Positions 32,495-41,893 of a stretch of DNA of 64,000 bases are shown here, piece by piece; position 1 is the first letter of the stretch; every line of letters begins with the position of its first letter. Below the pieces are notes generated by a model. The model searched no databases. It saw only the letters and a list, made by a program, of their open reading frames with translations, and was not told the origin of the DNA. The position numbers and the translations under genes are program-made. The DNA lies in NCBI GenBank assembly GCA_002399405.1, contig DHDP01000012.1:124001-188000 (forward strand). Direction: 5' to 3'. Source of the stretch: Treponema sp. UBA4873. Its GTDB lineage: Bacteria > Spirochaetota > Spirochaetia > Treponematales > Treponemataceae.

Positions 32495-34138
32495 TCACAC
32501 ACGGTATTTTATTTTCCTGCCCGTTCCCTCGTACATTTTTCCGCGGAGCTCCGCAATAGAATCGTCGCTGATGTAATCATCAAATCCCATCATGCGGTCG
32601 ATTATTCCGTTCGGCGTAATTTCCACGATGCGGTTCGCTATTGACGAAATGAACTCATGGTCGTGGCTGTTGAAAAGCACGACGCCGGGAAAATCGACGA
32701 GTGCATCGTTGAGGCTTTCTATCGCCTCAAGGTCAAGGTGATTCGTGGGATCGTCGAGTATGAGCACGTTCGCGTTCTGAAGCATAAGCTTAGAAAGCAT
32801 GCAGCGGACTTTCTCGCCGCCGGACAAAACCTTCACAGGCTTGAGCGAATCGTCTCCTGAAAAAAGCATTCGTCCGAGGAATCCGCGCACATACGCGTCG
32901 TCCTGTTCTTTCGAATACTGCTTGAGCCAGTCGGTGATGTTCAGGTCGCAGTCGAAATATCTGTTGTTGTCGCGAGGCAGATACGTGTTGCTCGTCGTCT
33001 GTCCCCAGAATACTTCGCCCGAGTCGGGCTGTTTTTCTCCCGCGATGATGTCGAAAAACGACGAGATCGAATTATGCTCTATGCCGACAAAGGCGACTTT
33101 GTCGGTACGGTTCACGATAAGAGAGAAATCATTAAGAAGTTTTATATTGTCCTGCGTGTAGTTGAGCTTCTTAACCTCAAGCGTATTGTTTCCGATTTCG
33201 CGGTCTTCGGTAAAGTGAACGTACGGAAATTTTCGGCTTGTAATCGGAAGCTCCTCCAGTTCAAGCTTGTCAAGAACCTTCTTCCGGCTCGTCGCCTGCC
33301 TGCTCTTCGCCGCGTTCGATGCAAAACGCTGGATGAATTCCTTAAGATCCGCAATTTTATCCTCGCGGCGTTTCGCCTGATCCTTCGCCTGTTTCTGCAG
33401 AATCTGGCTCATCTGATACCAGAAATCGTAGTTTCCGGTAAACTGGGTAATCCGTCCGTAATCTATATCGCAGATGTACGTGCACACTGTATTGAGGAAG
33501 TGCCTGTCGTGGCTTACAACGATGACGATGTTCGGGAATTCGAGAAGCCAGTTTTCGAGCCACGTAATCGATTCAATGTCCAGACCGTTCGTCGGCTCGT
33601 CAAGGAGCAGCATGTCGGGATTTCCGAATATCGCCTGCGCAAGGAGCACGCGGACTTTCTGACTCTCGTCGAGCTCGCCCATCATCCTGTCGTGATATTC
33701 TTCTTCAAGTCCGAGTCCGGAAAGCATCTGTTCAATCTGGTTTTCCGACTCGTATCCTCCGAGTTCGCCGAACTCCGCTTCGAGTTCAGACGCTTTTATT
33801 CCGTCCTCTTCCGAAAAATCGGATTTTGCATAAATTTCGTCCCGGGCCTTTCCGCATTCGTACAGTTTCGGATATCCCATCATGACTGTCTCTTTTACGG
33901 AATATTTATCAAACGCAAAGTGATCCTGCTTCAGGACGGCCATGCGCTGTCCCGGCGTCATGCTTATTGTGCCGGAATCGTGCTCAATCTCACCGGAAAG
34001 AACTTTGATGAACGTCGATTTTCCGGCGCCGTTCGCGCCGATGATACCGTAGCAGTTGCCCGGCGTAAACTTCAAATTAACATCTTTAAAAAGCGGTTTT
34101 TCGCTGAATTTCAGGCTTACATCGCTTACAGTGATCAA
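32495..34138 (-). CDS. ABC-F family ATPase (YbiT-like) with a degenerate second nucleotide site
   Basis: This 547-residue protein has two fused ABC ATPase domains without membrane segments, as in ribosome-associated ABC-F proteins; the sequence is closest to YbiT (KSRQATSRKKVLDKLELEEL linker, QDHFAFDKYSVKETV). Domain 1 keeps Walker A GANGAGKSTF and Walker B LLLDEPTNGLD, but its signature reads LDESQ. Domain 2 keeps LSGGE and has lost Walker A (GIEHNSISS), and its catalytic Glu is Asp (LILDDPTNHLD). One composite ATP site is therefore canonical and the other dead or slow. It probably acts in translation, and is followed by the DEAD-box gene's operon partner upstream by 11 nt. Confidence 0.85.
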   Translation of the reverse strand: MITVSDVSLKFSEKPLFKDVNLKFTPGNCYGIIGANGAGKSTFIKVLSGEIEHDSGTISMTPGQRMAVLKQDHFAFDKYSVKETVMMGYPKLYECGKARDEIYAKSDFSEEDGIKASELEAEFGELGGYESENQIEQMLSGLGLEEEYHDRMMGELDESQKVRVLLAQAIFGNPDMLLLDEPTNGLDIESITWLENWLLEFPNIVIVVSHDRHFLNTVCTYICDIDYGRITQFTGNYDFWYQMSQILQKQAKDQAKRREDKIADLKEFIQRFASNAAKSRQATSRKKVLDKLELEELPITSRKFPYVHFTEDREIGNNTLEVKKLNYTQDNIKLLNDFSLIVNRTDKVAFVGIEHNSISSFFDIIAGEKQPDSGEVFWGQTTSNTYLPRDNNRYFDCDLNITDWLKQYSKEQDDAYVRGFLGRMLFSGDDSLKPVKVLSGGEKVRCMLSKLMLQNANVLILDDPTNHLDLEAIESLNDALVDFPGVVLFNSHDHEFISSIANRIVEITPNGIIDRMMGFDDYISDDSIAELRGKMYEGTGRKIKYRV

Positions 34139-34149
34139 TTTACAACCTC

Positions 34150-35817
34150 TTATTTATTTTTTTTACCGAACAAAGATTTTATTCTGCTTAACAAATTCTG
34201 AGACTTCAGCCCCTTCTTGCCTGAGTCGTAATGCTTCACGCTGCCGGTAGTCTGCGGTCCCGCATTCTGTGCAGGTCTTTTTGCAGGCTGCTGCGGGCGG
34301 TTTTTATTTACCGTATTCTTCCTGTCTGATTTCTTTACGCCGTTTGAAGCGGACGTCGCAGCGGATCTTTTTGCATATTTTTCCTTATACAGCTTCATGC
34401 GTTCATCGAACGACATGTTCTGTAGTTTTTCAGCGTCGTCTTCTCTTATGCGGGAACCGCCGCGCGGCTGAGTACGTCCGGCGGCATATCCGCTTTTGAC
34501 GCGCCTGTCGCTTTTTCTGCCGTGCGTATCGCGGTCGCCGCTGACATGACTGTCTCTTCTGCGTCCGCCGTTTCCTCTGCGTTCGTCGCTGCGGGGCCTG
34601 TACGATTTCCGCGAACCGCCGTGTTCATCCTCGTAATCCTCGTTCCAGTTTTCCGTACGGATGTAAATGCCTGCGCTTCTGTCTTCCATCATCTGGGACG
34701 CGTCCGCAACTTTTGCGGGAATGGACATTTCAATGTAGCGTTCAATCGCGGGAAGATTATACACATCCTGTTCACTGCAGAATGTGTACGCCTTTCCCGT
34801 TTTTCCGGCACGCGCCGTGCGCCCGATGCGGTGCACGTAATTCTCAGCTTCGTTCGGAAGGTCATAGTTCACGACCATGGCGAGCGAATCGACGTCGATT
34901 CCGCGTGCAGCCACGTCAGTCGCAACCAGAATGGAAACCTTCCCTTCCTTAAACTGATTCAGCACCTGAAGGCGTTTTGCCTGCGGCAGGTCGCCGATGA
35001 TGAATTCGCTTTTCAAATCGTTCATGGAAAGCCGTTTGGAAACGACTTCGCAGGAACGCTTTGTATTGCAGAAAATAAGGACGCTTTCCGGCTTTTCGTT
35101 TTTCAGTATGCCGATAAGCAGTTTCATCTTTTCGTCACTCGAAACGTGGAACAGCTCCTGATCAATCTGGTCGACAGTGATGTTGTCCGCCTCGATCGTG
35201 ATTTCCTTCGCATCCCGCGTGTATTCCCATGCAAGATTTTTCACGTATGAATTAAGCGTCGCGGAAAAAAGCATCGTCTGACGATTTTCAGCATTCGGGA
35301 GCACTTTGAGCAGCGTACGCAGGTCGGGATAGAATCCCATATCGAACATGCGATCCGCCTCATCGATAACGAGGAAACCGACGTTCGACAAATCAAGCTG
35401 ATGGCCCTCCTCAAGGTCAATCGTTCTTCCCGGCGTTCCGACGATAATATCGACGCCATTTTTCAGCGCGTCAAGCTGCTTATCGTAACCGACGCCTCCG
35501 AAAAAGCTGAACGTATGGAGGCCGGTACCGCTTACGAGCACCTTCGCCTCATCCTCTACCTGAACTGCAAGCTCCCTCGTCGGAAGCAGTATGAGCACTT
35601 TCTTTCCTTTATTTTTATCTTCCGAAAGAAGCTCCTGAAGTATCGATACAAGATATGCCGCTGTTTTTCCCGTTCCTGTCTGCGACTGCACGTATAAATC
35701 TGAGCCGTCGAGCGCTGTTTTGAGTACCTGCTCCTGAACGGGCGTGCATGTTACATAACCTGCTGCCGAAATTCCCTTGAGCAGGCTTTCATTCAAGTTA
35801 AATTCTGTAAAATCCAT
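34150..35817 (-). CDS. DEAD-box RNA helicase
   Basis: This 555-residue ATP-dependent RNA helicase has Q motif TPVQEQVLK, motif I SQTGTGKTAA, Ia LLPTRELAVQ, II VIDEADRMFD, III SATLNS, V VATDVAARGIDV and VI HRIGRTARAG. The C-terminal 180 residues are Arg/Lys/Gly-rich and disordered (RRGNGGRRRDSHVSGD, KKSDRKNTVNKNRPQQPAK), typical of RhlE/CsdA-like helicases that bind structured RNA in ribosome assembly or RNA decay. It lies 11 nt upstream of the ABC-F gene, so the two are probably co-transcribed. Confidence 0.9.
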   Translation of the reverse strand: MDFTEFNLNESLLKGISAAGYVTCTPVQEQVLKTALDGSDLYVQSQTGTGKTAAYLVSILQELLSEDKNKGKKVLILLPTRELAVQVEDEAKVLVSGTGLHTFSFFGGVGYDKQLDALKNGVDIIVGTPGRTIDLEEGHQLDLSNVGFLVIDEADRMFDMGFYPDLRTLLKVLPNAENRQTMLFSATLNSYVKNLAWEYTRDAKEITIEADNITVDQIDQELFHVSSDEKMKLLIGILKNEKPESVLIFCNTKRSCEVVSKRLSMNDLKSEFIIGDLPQAKRLQVLNQFKEGKVSILVATDVAARGIDVDSLAMVVNYDLPNEAENYVHRIGRTARAGKTGKAYTFCSEQDVYNLPAIERYIEMSIPAKVADASQMMEDRSAGIYIRTENWNEDYEDEHGGSRKSYRPRSDERRGNGGRRRDSHVSGDRDTHGRKSDRRVKSGYAAGRTQPRGGSRIREDDAEKLQNMSFDERMKLYKEKYAKRSAATSASNGVKKSDRKNTVNKNRPQQPAKRPAQNAGPQTTGSVKHYDSGKKGLKSQNLLSRIKSLFGKKNK

Positions 35818-35990
35818 ATTGTTACAATATATACTTTTTCATAAATCCTGTATATAGACCGCAGAATTCTCCACCCTGCGGGTGAAAATCAGCTGTTCAA
35901 CGCCCTGAAGAAACCGGGGCCACCTGCGACGGCGCCGCAGTCCTCAACGCAAACTCGACTAAGTGCGCACATTGCATTATTATACGTATC

Positions 35991-37124
35991 ATGATTGATT
36001 CCATTAACAAAGACGACTATCAGGCGGCGCTTTTTTCGAACCGCCTTTCAAAAAAATACAAAACACTGCGAAAATGGGCACGACGCACGCGCGTTACCTG
36101 CTACAGGCTTTACGACCGAGATATTCCTGAAATCCCGCTGGCCGCCGACCTGTATGAACTTCTGCCCGACAGTATTTCCGGTAAAAATGAAACCGCACGC
36201 TTTATGGCAGACGAATATGCGCGGCTTTCCGCAAACGATCCGAAAGTCGATGCGGAAATCGCTTTCCGCCTGTACCTTACACTGTATCTCTACGAGCGCC
36301 CGTATGAAAAACCCGCAACTGAAGAAAGCGCGTGGCTTGAAAAGATGGCCGATGCGGCGGCAGTTTCCGTCCGAATCCCGCGGGAACACATCATCATAAA
36401 AACCCGGAAACACGACAAGGGCGGAAGTCAGTATGCAAAAAGTACTGATTCCTCCGCATCGCCGGTCATCACCGGTATCGTACAGGAGCAGGGACAGATT
36501 TTCCGCATAAATCTCACCGATTATCTTGATACAGGTCTTTTTTTCGATCACCGTATGCTCCGCAGCAAAATCAGGGAAACGTGCTCAGGTAAAACCGTAC
36601 TCAACCTGTACTGCTACACGGCAGGTTTTTCAGTGTATGCCGCGGAAGGACGTGCAAAAAAAATCGATTCGGTCGATTTGTCGAACACCTATCTGAAATG
36701 GGCCGAAGACAATATGGCGCTTAATAATTTTTCAGACAGGGATAAATATGATTTCATCCGCGCGAACGTACAGGAGTTCCTCACGCAAAAGAATGACGAC
36801 AACGCAAGATACGACATCATAATCCTTGATCCGCCGACGTTCAGCAATTCGAAAATGGCAGACTCGATGCTCGACATAAACAGAGACTGGGCGGGACTTA
36901 TAAACAGATGCATCGCGCTGCTTGCTCCGAACGGCGCACTCTACTTCTCAACGAACAGCCGCCGGCTTTCTTTTGATGAGGAGCTCATTGCGAAAGCAAC
37001 AGGCGACGGCTGTAAAATAAGCACGGAAGACATCACCGCAGCAACGATTTCTGAGGACTATGCAGGTACGAAAATCCACCGGTGCTGGAAGCTAAAAGCG
37101 GGCAAAATAAAAGAAACGTTCTGA
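35991..37124 (+). CDS. Class I SAM-dependent rRNA methyltransferase (RlmK/RlmI type)
   Basis: This 377-residue protein matches the methyltransferase half of E. coli RlmKL and the related RlmI: a KRxRVTCYRLYDRDIPE-like opening, FFDHRMLR, motif I VLNLYCYTAGFSVYAA, motif II VDLSNTYLKWAEDN and motif IV LDPPTFSNSK. It lacks the THUMP/RlmL half, so it would be a stand-alone m7G2069- or m5C-type 23S rRNA methyltransferase; DPPTFSNSK favours RlmK. It is monocistronic with a terminator behind. The 173-nt gap upstream (35818-35990) shows no gene, only short GC-rich inverted words. Confidence 0.8.
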   Translation: MIDSINKDDYQAALFSNRLSKKYKTLRKWARRTRVTCYRLYDRDIPEIPLAADLYELLPDSISGKNETARFMADEYARLSANDPKVDAEIAFRLYLTLYLYERPYEKPATEESAWLEKMADAAAVSVRIPREHIIIKTRKHDKGGSQYAKSTDSSASPVITGIVQEQGQIFRINLTDYLDTGLFFDHRMLRSKIRETCSGKTVLNLYCYTAGFSVYAAEGRAKKIDSVDLSNTYLKWAEDNMALNNFSDRDKYDFIRANVQEFLTQKNDDNARYDIIILDPPTFSNSKMADSMLDINRDWAGLINRCIALLAPNGALYFSTNSRRLSFDEELIAKATGDGCKISTEDITAATISEDYAGTKIHRCWKLKAGKIKETF

Positions 37125-37141
37125 TAAAACGCTGTTAAATA

Positions 37142-37175
37142 AAAAAACGGATACTCTTCACAGCATCCGTTTTTT
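37142..37175. terminator. Bidirectional intrinsic terminator
   Basis: AAAAAACGGAT (37142-37152) pairs with ATCCGTTTTTT (37165-37175), so there is a T-run on either strand. It lies between the convergent rlmK-like gene and rpmE. Confidence 0.88.
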
Positions 37176-37198
37176 CGAAAAATACACCCCGCGCGGTA

Positions 37199-37411
37199 TT
37201 ATTTTTCTTCGCTTTTAATACCGTATCTCTTGTTAAAGCGGTCGATACGTCCGGCTGTATCTACAAGTTTCTGTTTACCGGTGTAGAACGGATGGCATGC
37301 GGAGCAGATTTCAACGTGAATATTGTCCGCAGTCGAACGCGTTTCAATAACGTTACCGCACACGCAGGTAATTTTTGTCATCTTGTATTCCGGGTGGATT
37401 CCCTTTCTCAT
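37199..37411 (-). CDS. rpmE: 50S ribosomal protein L31 (zinc form)
   Basis: This is a 70-residue L31. It has the start [10 protein letters not shown] and the four zinc-binding Cys (CVC near residue 16 and CSAC near 37), followed by [20 protein letters not shown], so it is the C+ paralogue. AAGGAG lies eight nt upstream of the ATG. It is downstream of rho, separated by the tandem duplication at 37533-37804. Confidence 0.95.
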   Translation of the reverse strand: MRKGIHPEYKMTKITCVCGNVIETRSTADNIHVEICSACHPFYTGKQKLVDTAGRIDRFNKRYGIKSEEK

Positions 37412-37532
37412 ACTTAAAACTCCTTATATCAGTTTTGCCCGGCTGTACGGAACGGGTTTACGCTCTAAGCGCAGCCACAAAACCTGATTATTTTTAAAAT
37501 ATACATGATAAAACGCTTTTATGCAAGTCCCG

Positions 37533-37804
37533 CGTCAGAAAAATACGTCCTGTATTTTTCTGACGATGCAGGAAATGCCTACAGAAGCGCAAGGCGAGCT
37601 GCCATTTCCCGCGTCGGGGACGCACATCCTGTGCTTGCATTTTTACACGGCTGCAGAACCGGTATTCGCGTCAGAAAAATACGTCCTGTATTTTTCTGAC
37701 GATGCGGAAAATGCCTATGGAAGCAGAGCTGTATGCTGCCATTTCCCGCGTCAGGGACGCACATCCTGTGCTTGCATTTTTACACAGCAGCAGAACCGGT
37801 ATTC
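37533..37804. repeat. 136-bp tandem duplication covering the 3' end of rho
   Basis: Two head-to-tail copies (37533-37668 and 37669-37804) are about 85% identical by eye. Each begins with a perfect 14-bp hairpin with a 5-nt loop (37533-37565 and 37669-37701), then a GCACA-TCC-TGTGC mini-hairpin, and ends in sequence that on the minus strand reads NTGSAAV-stop. In copy 2 this is the real rho C-terminus; copy 1 is a duplicate of it with changes only at third codon positions. The region thus seems to have arisen by duplication of the rho tail plus its 3' hairpin. It fills most of the 368-nt rho-rpmE gap; the remaining 37412-37532 shows nothing else. Confidence 0.8.
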
Positions 37805-39657
37805 ATAGAGGCTAGGAAGGCTTCGTTTGTCTTTGACTTACGCATTCGGTCAAGAAGCAGTTCCAGAATGTCGGCGTCTTCCATCGGGTTCAGGACTTTG
37901 CGGAGCACCCACAGTTTCTGGAGCTCGTTTTCAGTAAGCAGCAGCTCTTCCTTTCGTGTGCCGGATTTCTTAATATTGATTGCCGGGAACAGGCGGCGTT
38001 CCGCGAGCTTGCGGTCAAGATCTATTTCGCTGTTGCCGGTACCTTTAAATTCCTCAAATATGACTTCATCCATACGGCTGCCGGTTTCGATAAGCGCAGT
38101 GGAAATAATCGTAAGACTTCCGCCCTCTTCGACGTTGCGTGCAGCGCCGAAGAAACGCTTCGGCTTATGGAGCGCATTGCTGTCGACACCGCCGGAAAGG
38201 ACCTTTCCCGACGTCGGAACAGTCTGATTGTATGCGCGTGCAAGGCGCGTAATCGAATCGAGAAAAATGACGACATCGCGCTTGTGTTCGACAAGGCGCT
38301 TTGCCTTTTCAAGCACCATCTCCGCAACCTGCACGTGGCGCGTAGCCTGCTCATCGAACGTCGACGAAATAACCTCCGCCTTGATGGAGCGTTCCATTTC
38401 GGTTACTTCCTCAGGACGCTCGTCGATGAGAAGCACAATGAGATATACTTCAGGATGATTCTGCGTAATCGCATTTGCAATCTTCTGCATGAGAATCGTT
38501 TTACCGGCTTTCGGCGGAGCGACAATCAGAAGACGCTGGCCTTTTCCTATCGGACAGAACAGATCCACAATCCGCGTCGCAAGTTCGGTTGAAACGGTCT
38601 CAAGATGAAGTTTATGATTCGGGTATAAAGGCGTCAGATTCTCAAACGGGATGCGTGTCTGAGCGACGCGCGGTTCGTCGAAGTTCACCGTCTCTATGCG
38701 GAGCAGCGCGAAGAACCGCTCCCCCTCTTTCGGTGAACGAGTCTGCCCGTAAATAGTATCGCCCGTCTTCAGGTTGAACAGACGTATCTGGCTCGGTGAA
38801 ATGTATATATCGTCGGGGCCCGGCAGATAGCTGTTCTGCGGAGAGCGGAGGAATCCGTAGCCGTCGGGAAGTATTTCGAGAGCTCCGGAAGCGAAAATGA
38901 TTCCCCCGTGTTCCGTGTGAGCTTTAAGAATGACAAATATAAGTTCCTGCTTTTTCATGGGAGCAAGATCGTCATTGGAGAAACCGTACTTCATCGCCAG
39001 CTCGCGGAGCTGAGGCATTCCCATCGCAGTAAGATCGTTGATGAGAAGACGGGGCTTTGATTCATATTCTTCCGTGCTTTCGGCGGCCCCCTGTGCTGCA
39101 TTCATCTGGCTGCTCTCGGTTCCGGTTGCATGGTCGCCGTTTGAATAATTGTTATTATAATTATTGGTGTAATTTTTATTATTAAATCTTCCGCCCCTGC
39201 GGTAGTTCTGCTGATTATTATTCCATCTTGTCCGCTGCTGAGGACGATACTCGTTGTTATTCTCGTGCGGCTCCGAATCCGATTCCTGTCTGTTATTATT
39301 CGTACCGGTGTTCTGTTCAGTGCTTTCTTCCGCTGCCGTACTTTCCGGTAAAGACGATGCAGCAGCTCTGTCTACTTTAATAACTGCCCGGCGCTTCGGC
39401 CGTCCTACTTTTTTTACAGGTGATTCCTCCGACTGCTCCTCGGCAGTCGGTTCCGCATTGTCCGCTTCAGTCTGCTGCTGTGTCATTTCCAGCGTAGTCC
39501 CCTCGGGACTATTTTCTTCGTTGTCCTCGGAAATAGATGGTGATGCTTCATACGATTCCGGTTGAGCTTCAAAATCGAGCCCGGATTGCATCTCTTCCTC
39601 TTTCTTTTCCTGATCACCCGATGCATCGCTCGTACGATGCCTGCGTAATGGTGCCAT
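37780..39657 (-). CDS. rho: Transcription termination factor Rho with long Asn-rich N-terminal extension
   Basis: This is a 625-residue Rho. The hexameric helicase core starts at about residue 203 ([18 protein letters not shown]): RNA-binding OSB fold ([20 protein letters not shown]), P-loop [13 protein letters not shown], Walker [17 protein letters not shown], and Q/R loops to the end. The first 200 residues are extra: an acidic stretch (15-80), an AT-hook-like VGRPKRR (84-90) and an Asn/Gln/Tyr/Arg-rich segment (118-173). Such inserts occur in Rho from several phyla. GGAG lies eight nt before the ATG. Confidence 0.93.
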   Translation of the reverse strand: MAPLRRHRTSDASGDQEKKEEEMQSGLDFEAQPESYEASPSISEDNEENSPEGTTLEMTQQQTEADNAEPTAEEQSEESPVKKVGRPKRRAVIKVDRAAASSLPESTAAEESTEQNTGTNNNRQESDSEPHENNNEYRPQQRTRWNNNQQNYRRGGRFNNKNYTNNYNNNYSNGDHATGTESSQMNAAQGAAESTEEYESKPRLLINDLTAMGMPQLRELAMKYGFSNDDLAPMKKQELIFVILKAHTEHGGIIFASGALEILPDGYGFLRSPQNSYLPGPDDIYISPSQIRLFNLKTGDTIYGQTRSPKEGERFFALLRIETVNFDEPRVAQTRIPFENLTPLYPNHKLHLETVSTELATRIVDLFCPIGKGQRLLIVAPPKAGKTILMQKIANAITQNHPEVYLIVLLIDERPEEVTEMERSIKAEVISSTFDEQATRHVQVAEMVLEKAKRLVEHKRDVVIFLDSITRLARAYNQTVPTSGKVLSGGVDSNALHKPKRFFGAARNVEEGGSLTIISTALIETGSRMDEVIFEEFKGTGNSEIDLDRKLAERRLFPAINIKKSGTRKEELLLTENELQKLWVLRKVLNPMEDADILELLLDRMRKSKTNEAFLASMNTGSAAV

Positions 39658-39737
39658 TAAAAATTCTCCATGTATTAGATTTATAAAAAAAGCTGATTAT
39701 ACTGCAAGGATTTTACACATCCTGAAATAGGATAAAA

Positions 39738-39796
39738 CAAGCCCGTTTTCGCATCAGGCTTGGATAATTATTACCGCTTTTACCGCCGCATGTCAA
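39738..39796 (-). promoter_or_regulatory. rho promoter and leader hairpin
   Basis: On the minus strand TTGACA (39796-39791) and TAATAA (39773-39768) are 17 nt apart. The leader of about 105 nt then carries a CAAGCC/GGCTTG hairpin (39762-39738) followed by four T, a weak terminator-like element. Rho genes are often self-regulated by attenuation in the leader, so this may be such a site. Confidence 0.45.
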
Positions 39797-39826
39797 CTAG
39801 GTATAAAAAAAACATAATCTTTAATT

Positions 39827-40252
39827 TTATTGAATAACGTCTGAATGAAGCGTCATTGCTTTTTTATATTCGGCAGATGCAGCGGTGAACAAATCGATAT
39901 CGGGCTCTTTGTCGATCATAGTCACCTGACCCTCAAAATTAACATTGCTGGCAATGCGGATACGGGCCGTCGTTATATCGCCTATAACTGTACTGCCGCT
40001 GCATATCTCAACACGTTCGGATGCCTCAAGATTCCCCTGCACGGAACCGGAGATGACTATCGAGCGCGCGGAAATTTTTTCAACCGTGCATACCGCGTTT
40101 TTTGCTATCTCGAGATCGCCGGTCGCCTGTATCTTTCCGTTGAATTTTCCGGTAATAACGAGTTTATCTGTAAATTCGAGCTCTCCGTCAAATTCCGTTT
40201 CCGGTCCGAAAACAGTTTCATTAACTTTATCAGTTTCTTTATCTTCCGACAT
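39827..40252 (-). CDS. Bactofilin (polymer-forming cytoskeletal protein)
   Basis: This 141-residue protein has a central right-handed beta-helix of six-residue rungs (GELEFTDKLVITGKFNGKIQ, GDLEIAKNAVCTVEKISARS, SVQGNLEASERVEICSGST), flanked by short disordered ends. Bactofilins polymerise without nucleotide, attach to the membrane and guide wall synthesis; in helical bacteria they affect cell curvature. It lies 15 nt downstream of lnt, in the rpsT-hup-lnt cluster. Confidence 0.85.
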   Translation of the reverse strand: MSEDKETDKVNETVFGPETEFDGELEFTDKLVITGKFNGKIQATGDLEIAKNAVCTVEKISARSIVISGSVQGNLEASERVEICSGSTVIGDITTARIRIASNVNFEGQVTMIDKEPDIDLFTAASAEYKKAMTLHSDVIQ

Positions 40253-40267
40253 ATGCCATATCCTACC

Positions 40268-41893
40268 TTATTTCGTTTTTTTATTCCAGATGATGCCCGC
40301 CGCGAGCCATACCAGAGAAACAAATATAAAAAAAATTCCGAGCACATCGCCCGTTCTGTCATATAATGTCAGCGGCGCCGACTGTTCGATGACCGGTATA
40401 TATCCGGTTACAAACGTCCGGGAAAACGGCTCCGCTTCCGCAGAAATTCTTCCGTGTACATCTATAATGCACGTCTGCCCCGACGCCGTACTCCGTACAG
40501 TCGGGATACGGCTTTCTGCCGAACGGAAAACAGCCATCGACAGGTGCTGATACTGACAGGCAAGACTCTTCGACCATGCGTCGTTCGACATGTTGATGAA
40601 TGCACGGGCTCCATCCCGTACAAATTTTCTGCAGTCGTTCCCGAACGTATCCTCAAAACAGATAGGCACCGAAAACGAAATGCCAGCCTGCCTGAACACA
40701 GTCCGTTTCTTGCCCGCCGACCATAAATGAGTGTCGCCTTTCAGCAGCAGCTTATAGATAAACGGAAAGAGCTTTGCATACGGGAAAGTCTCCGTAAAAG
40801 GCACAAGATGCATTTTCGCGTATATTTCCGGCTCAGGAGGAATAACGTTCACGCGCGGGTTAAAAACAAACGCGCAGTTGTAATCATCGTAATACTCTCC
40901 GCCCGTATCTACGGAATGAAAATTACCGATAACAAAAACAGCGTTCTGTTTATTAATATACTCAAGCACAGAATTAATAATCTCAAACCGTTTCCGGTCT
41001 TTCCGCTGATTATACTGCATGATTATAGACGGCACGACTGCCGTTTCCGGCCATACGACAATCTGTATGTCGCCGTCTGCCTCCAAAGCCTTCTGCGTAA
41101 GGCTCATGAGCGTCTTCGTATCTCTTTCGTACGCTTCGACGCCGCCTTTCCACGGATCTGTATTGTTCTGGACAGCGCACACCTTCACATATTTTCCGGT
41201 TTCATGCGGCTTACTTTTTATAACTACCGCGCCGTATATCAGCGCGGCGCACAGGCAGACACCCCATATGCACAGGCCCGCACCATGCCGTTTTACACTT
41301 TTCAACACATTTTTCAGTGAGACACTGCCGGCGGAATCAAGCAGTACGCGGTATATCCAAGCGGAACAAAAATCAACGAGAGCAGTGATTCCCCATACTC
41401 CCGCAATAGCGGAACTTTGAATGAGCAGAATGTTTCTCCACTGCGTATAGGCAGATACACCGTAGCTGAAACCGGAAAATCCGAGCGTCTTGATATATTC
41501 GTACGCGCAGAGAACGAGCCATTGCGCAATCCACGCTTTTTTTCCGCAGAACGTTTCAGCCGCTTTTAGAACAAGAAAAAGAACTGCACACAGCACAAAA
41601 TACAGAAAACTGACAGCCAGCATTCCGACGGAACTGAACGCCGCAAGCCATGAAGTATACAAACTGTATGCGATGACTCCGTATACACCGCCCCACAGCC
41701 ACACAGTCTTATGAGATGCCCTGTGCACAATCATAAAGACAGGCACATACATGAACCATGCAAAAAAAGAAATACCTTTGGGAAAAAGAAAACCGGGATT
41801 CGCAAGCGCAAAAAATACCGCACCTGTCAAAACAAGCAGTATTTGTATCAGAACCGATTTAATTGCAGGATGATCTTCCGCGCTTATCGACAT
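40268..41893 (-). CDS. lnt: Apolipoprotein N-acyltransferase
   Basis: This 541-residue inner-membrane enzyme adds the third acyl chain to lipoproteins. The N-terminal 230 residues form about seven hydrophobic segments; the nitrilase-like periplasmic domain follows, with the catalytic Glu in VVWPETAVV, the Lys in YAKMHLVPFTE and the Cys in VPICFEDTFG. A final C-terminal membrane helix (GIFFIFVSLVWLAAGIIW) is present. Its ATG overlaps the HU stop (TAATG). Triacylation would matter for the lipoprotein-rich treponemal envelope. Confidence 0.9.
   Translation of the reverse strand: MSISAEDHPAIKSVLIQILLVLTGAVFFALANPGFLFPKGISFFAWFMYVPVFMIVHRASHKTVWLWGGVYGVIAYSLYTSWLAAFSSVGMLAVSFLYFVLCAVLFLVLKAAETFCGKKAWIAQWLVLCAYEYIKTLGFSGFSYGVSAYTQWRNILLIQSSAIAGVWGITALVDFCSAWIYRVLLDSAGSVSLKNVLKSVKRHGAGLCIWGVCLCAALIYGAVVIKSKPHETGKYVKVCAVQNNTDPWKGGVEAYERDTKTLMSLTQKALEADGDIQIVVWPETAVVPSIIMQYNQRKDRKRFEIINSVLEYINKQNAVFVIGNFHSVDTGGEYYDDYNCAFVFNPRVNVIPPEPEIYAKMHLVPFTETFPYAKLFPFIYKLLLKGDTHLWSAGKKRTVFRQAGISFSVPICFEDTFGNDCRKFVRDGARAFINMSNDAWSKSLACQYQHLSMAVFRSAESRIPTVRSTASGQTCIIDVHGRISAEAEPFSRTFVTGYIPVIEQSAPLTLYDRTGDVLGIFFIFVSLVWLAAGIIWNKKTK

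Noticed and set aside
35818..35990. Possible RNA gene in the gap before the rlmK-like gene
   Set aside because: GC-rich words are present but I could not draw a convincing fold, promoter-terminator pair or known family.
37533..37804. Short CRISPR-like array
   Set aside because: There are only two long units of 136 bp with no spacers; it is a simple tandem duplication.
37521..37808. A 95-codon frame across the rho 3' duplication
   Set aside because: Its repeat-derived peptide simply reflects the DNA duplication and hairpins; there is no start signal and no family.
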